A stretch of 64,000 bases of DNA, taken from the NCBI RefSeq assembly GCF_965279675.1, contig NZ_CBDIIJ010000002.1, positions 2,232,001 to 2,296,000 on the forward strand, read 5' to 3'. Below the pieces are notes generated by a model. That model had not been told where the DNA came from. It made no database searches and worked only from the letters and a program-made list of their open reading frames with translations. A program made the position numbers and the translations under genes. This document shows positions 63,728 to 64,000 of the stretch, piece after piece (the first letter of the stretch is position 1; each line of letters begins with the position of its first letter). Origin of the DNA: Mucisphaera sp965279675. GTDB lineage: Bacteria; Planctomycetota; Phycisphaerae; Phycisphaerales; Phycisphaeraceae.

Positions 63728-64000
63728 TCAGCCTCTCCGCCGCCGAAGCCCCAACACCCCCAACCCCAACAACACCCCCACCCCAGGTTCCGGCACAGCA
63801 TCCGTCGCCCCAAAATTCCCCGCCAAAAGCGACAAATCAATCAGATCCACCAACCCATCCCCATTCAGATCACCCTCGCCACGCAACTTCCCCTCACCCC
63901 CGAAGTGCGTCGCCAGGATCGACAGGTCAATCAGATCCACCGTCCCCGACAGGTCCACGTCACCCATCATCGGCAGCACCCGGAACCGCAGGTACTCCAG
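63728..64000 (-). CDS. C-terminus of a dockerin-repeat protein with PEP-CTERM tail (5' end outside window)
   Basis: The frame is open to the window edge (LEYLRFRVLPMMGDVDLSG...). The last 90 residues contain two dockerin-like calcium loops, GDVDLSGTVDLIDLSILATHFG and GDLNGDGLVDLIDLSLLAGNFG, then AVPEPGVGVLLGLGVLGLRRRRG, a full PEP-CTERM motif: Pro-Glu-Pro, hydrophobic helix, Arg cluster. It matches the C-termini of the proteins at 17590 and 38069 closely at protein level. The full size and function of the protein lie beyond the window. Confidence 0.9.
   Translation of the reverse strand: MEYLRFRVLPMMGDVDLSGTVDLIDLSILATHFGGEGKLRGEGDLNGDGLVDLIDLSLLAGNFGATDAVPEPGVGVLLGLGVLGLRRRRG

Overview
The window is a GC-rich, densely coded bacterial chromosome segment whose native genes mostly end their codons in C. 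The lineage looks like Planctomycetota, probably class Phycisphaerae; this is inferred from gene content only. The signs are three exported proteins with EF-hand-like dockerin repeats (core VDLIDLSxLAxNFG) and C-terminal PEP-CTERM-like tails (17590-18978, 38069-41029 and the truncated one at 63728-64000), a planctomycete-style prepilin protein with an FADG motif, a GspG-like pseudopilin, a very large OstA/LptC-like protein and an M3 oligopeptidase. Gram-negative envelope traits (lipoproteins, LptC-like protein, pseudopilins) fit. No prophage, IS element, CRISPR array or rRNA operon was seen; one tRNA-Arg is present.

Layout: 1-4.0 kb holds the end of zwf with pgl (oxidative pentose phosphate), converging on a phosphohexomutase-glnA pair. 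4.1-13 kb holds the LptC-like protein, an M20 dipeptidase, a Rieske ferredoxin, two unknown overlapping genes and GTP-dependent PEP carboxykinase. 13-19.8 kb holds oligopeptidase A, a prepilin-like protein, a class A beta-lactamase-fold lipoprotein, a dockerin protein and a TPR-YggX fusion. 19.8-29.4 kb holds addBA (double-strand break repair), phoB-phoR-phoU and a DUF971 protein. 29.4-35.6 kb is accessory metabolism and envelope: GT39 glycosyltransferase, PAP2 phosphatase, PEGA lipoprotein, recX, esterase, DinB-like protein, sugar isomerase-like protein and a pseudopilin.

35.7-37.9 kb is a promoter, a TPP riboswitch and thiC. 38-42.4 kb is a large surface protein of mixed composition followed by an exported AGE-type epimerase. 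43-51.5 kb is rpoB-rpoC, with no ribosomal protein genes beside them and a clear terminator after rpoC. 51.5-64 kb holds a 2-hydroxyacid dehydrogenase, a compositionally foreign serine hydrolase next to tRNA-Arg, rlmN, a zincin, a glycosidase-like protein, polA and a PurS-PurS-PurL fusion. Palindromic repeats sit in the intergenic spaces of this last part.

Most genes are housekeeping. The signals most worth a second look are: an extracellular protein gene whose 5' half has different codon use from its 3' half; a family of intergenic hairpins that share flanks but have unrelated self-complementary stems; and a TPR-YggX fusion that lacks the family cysteine.
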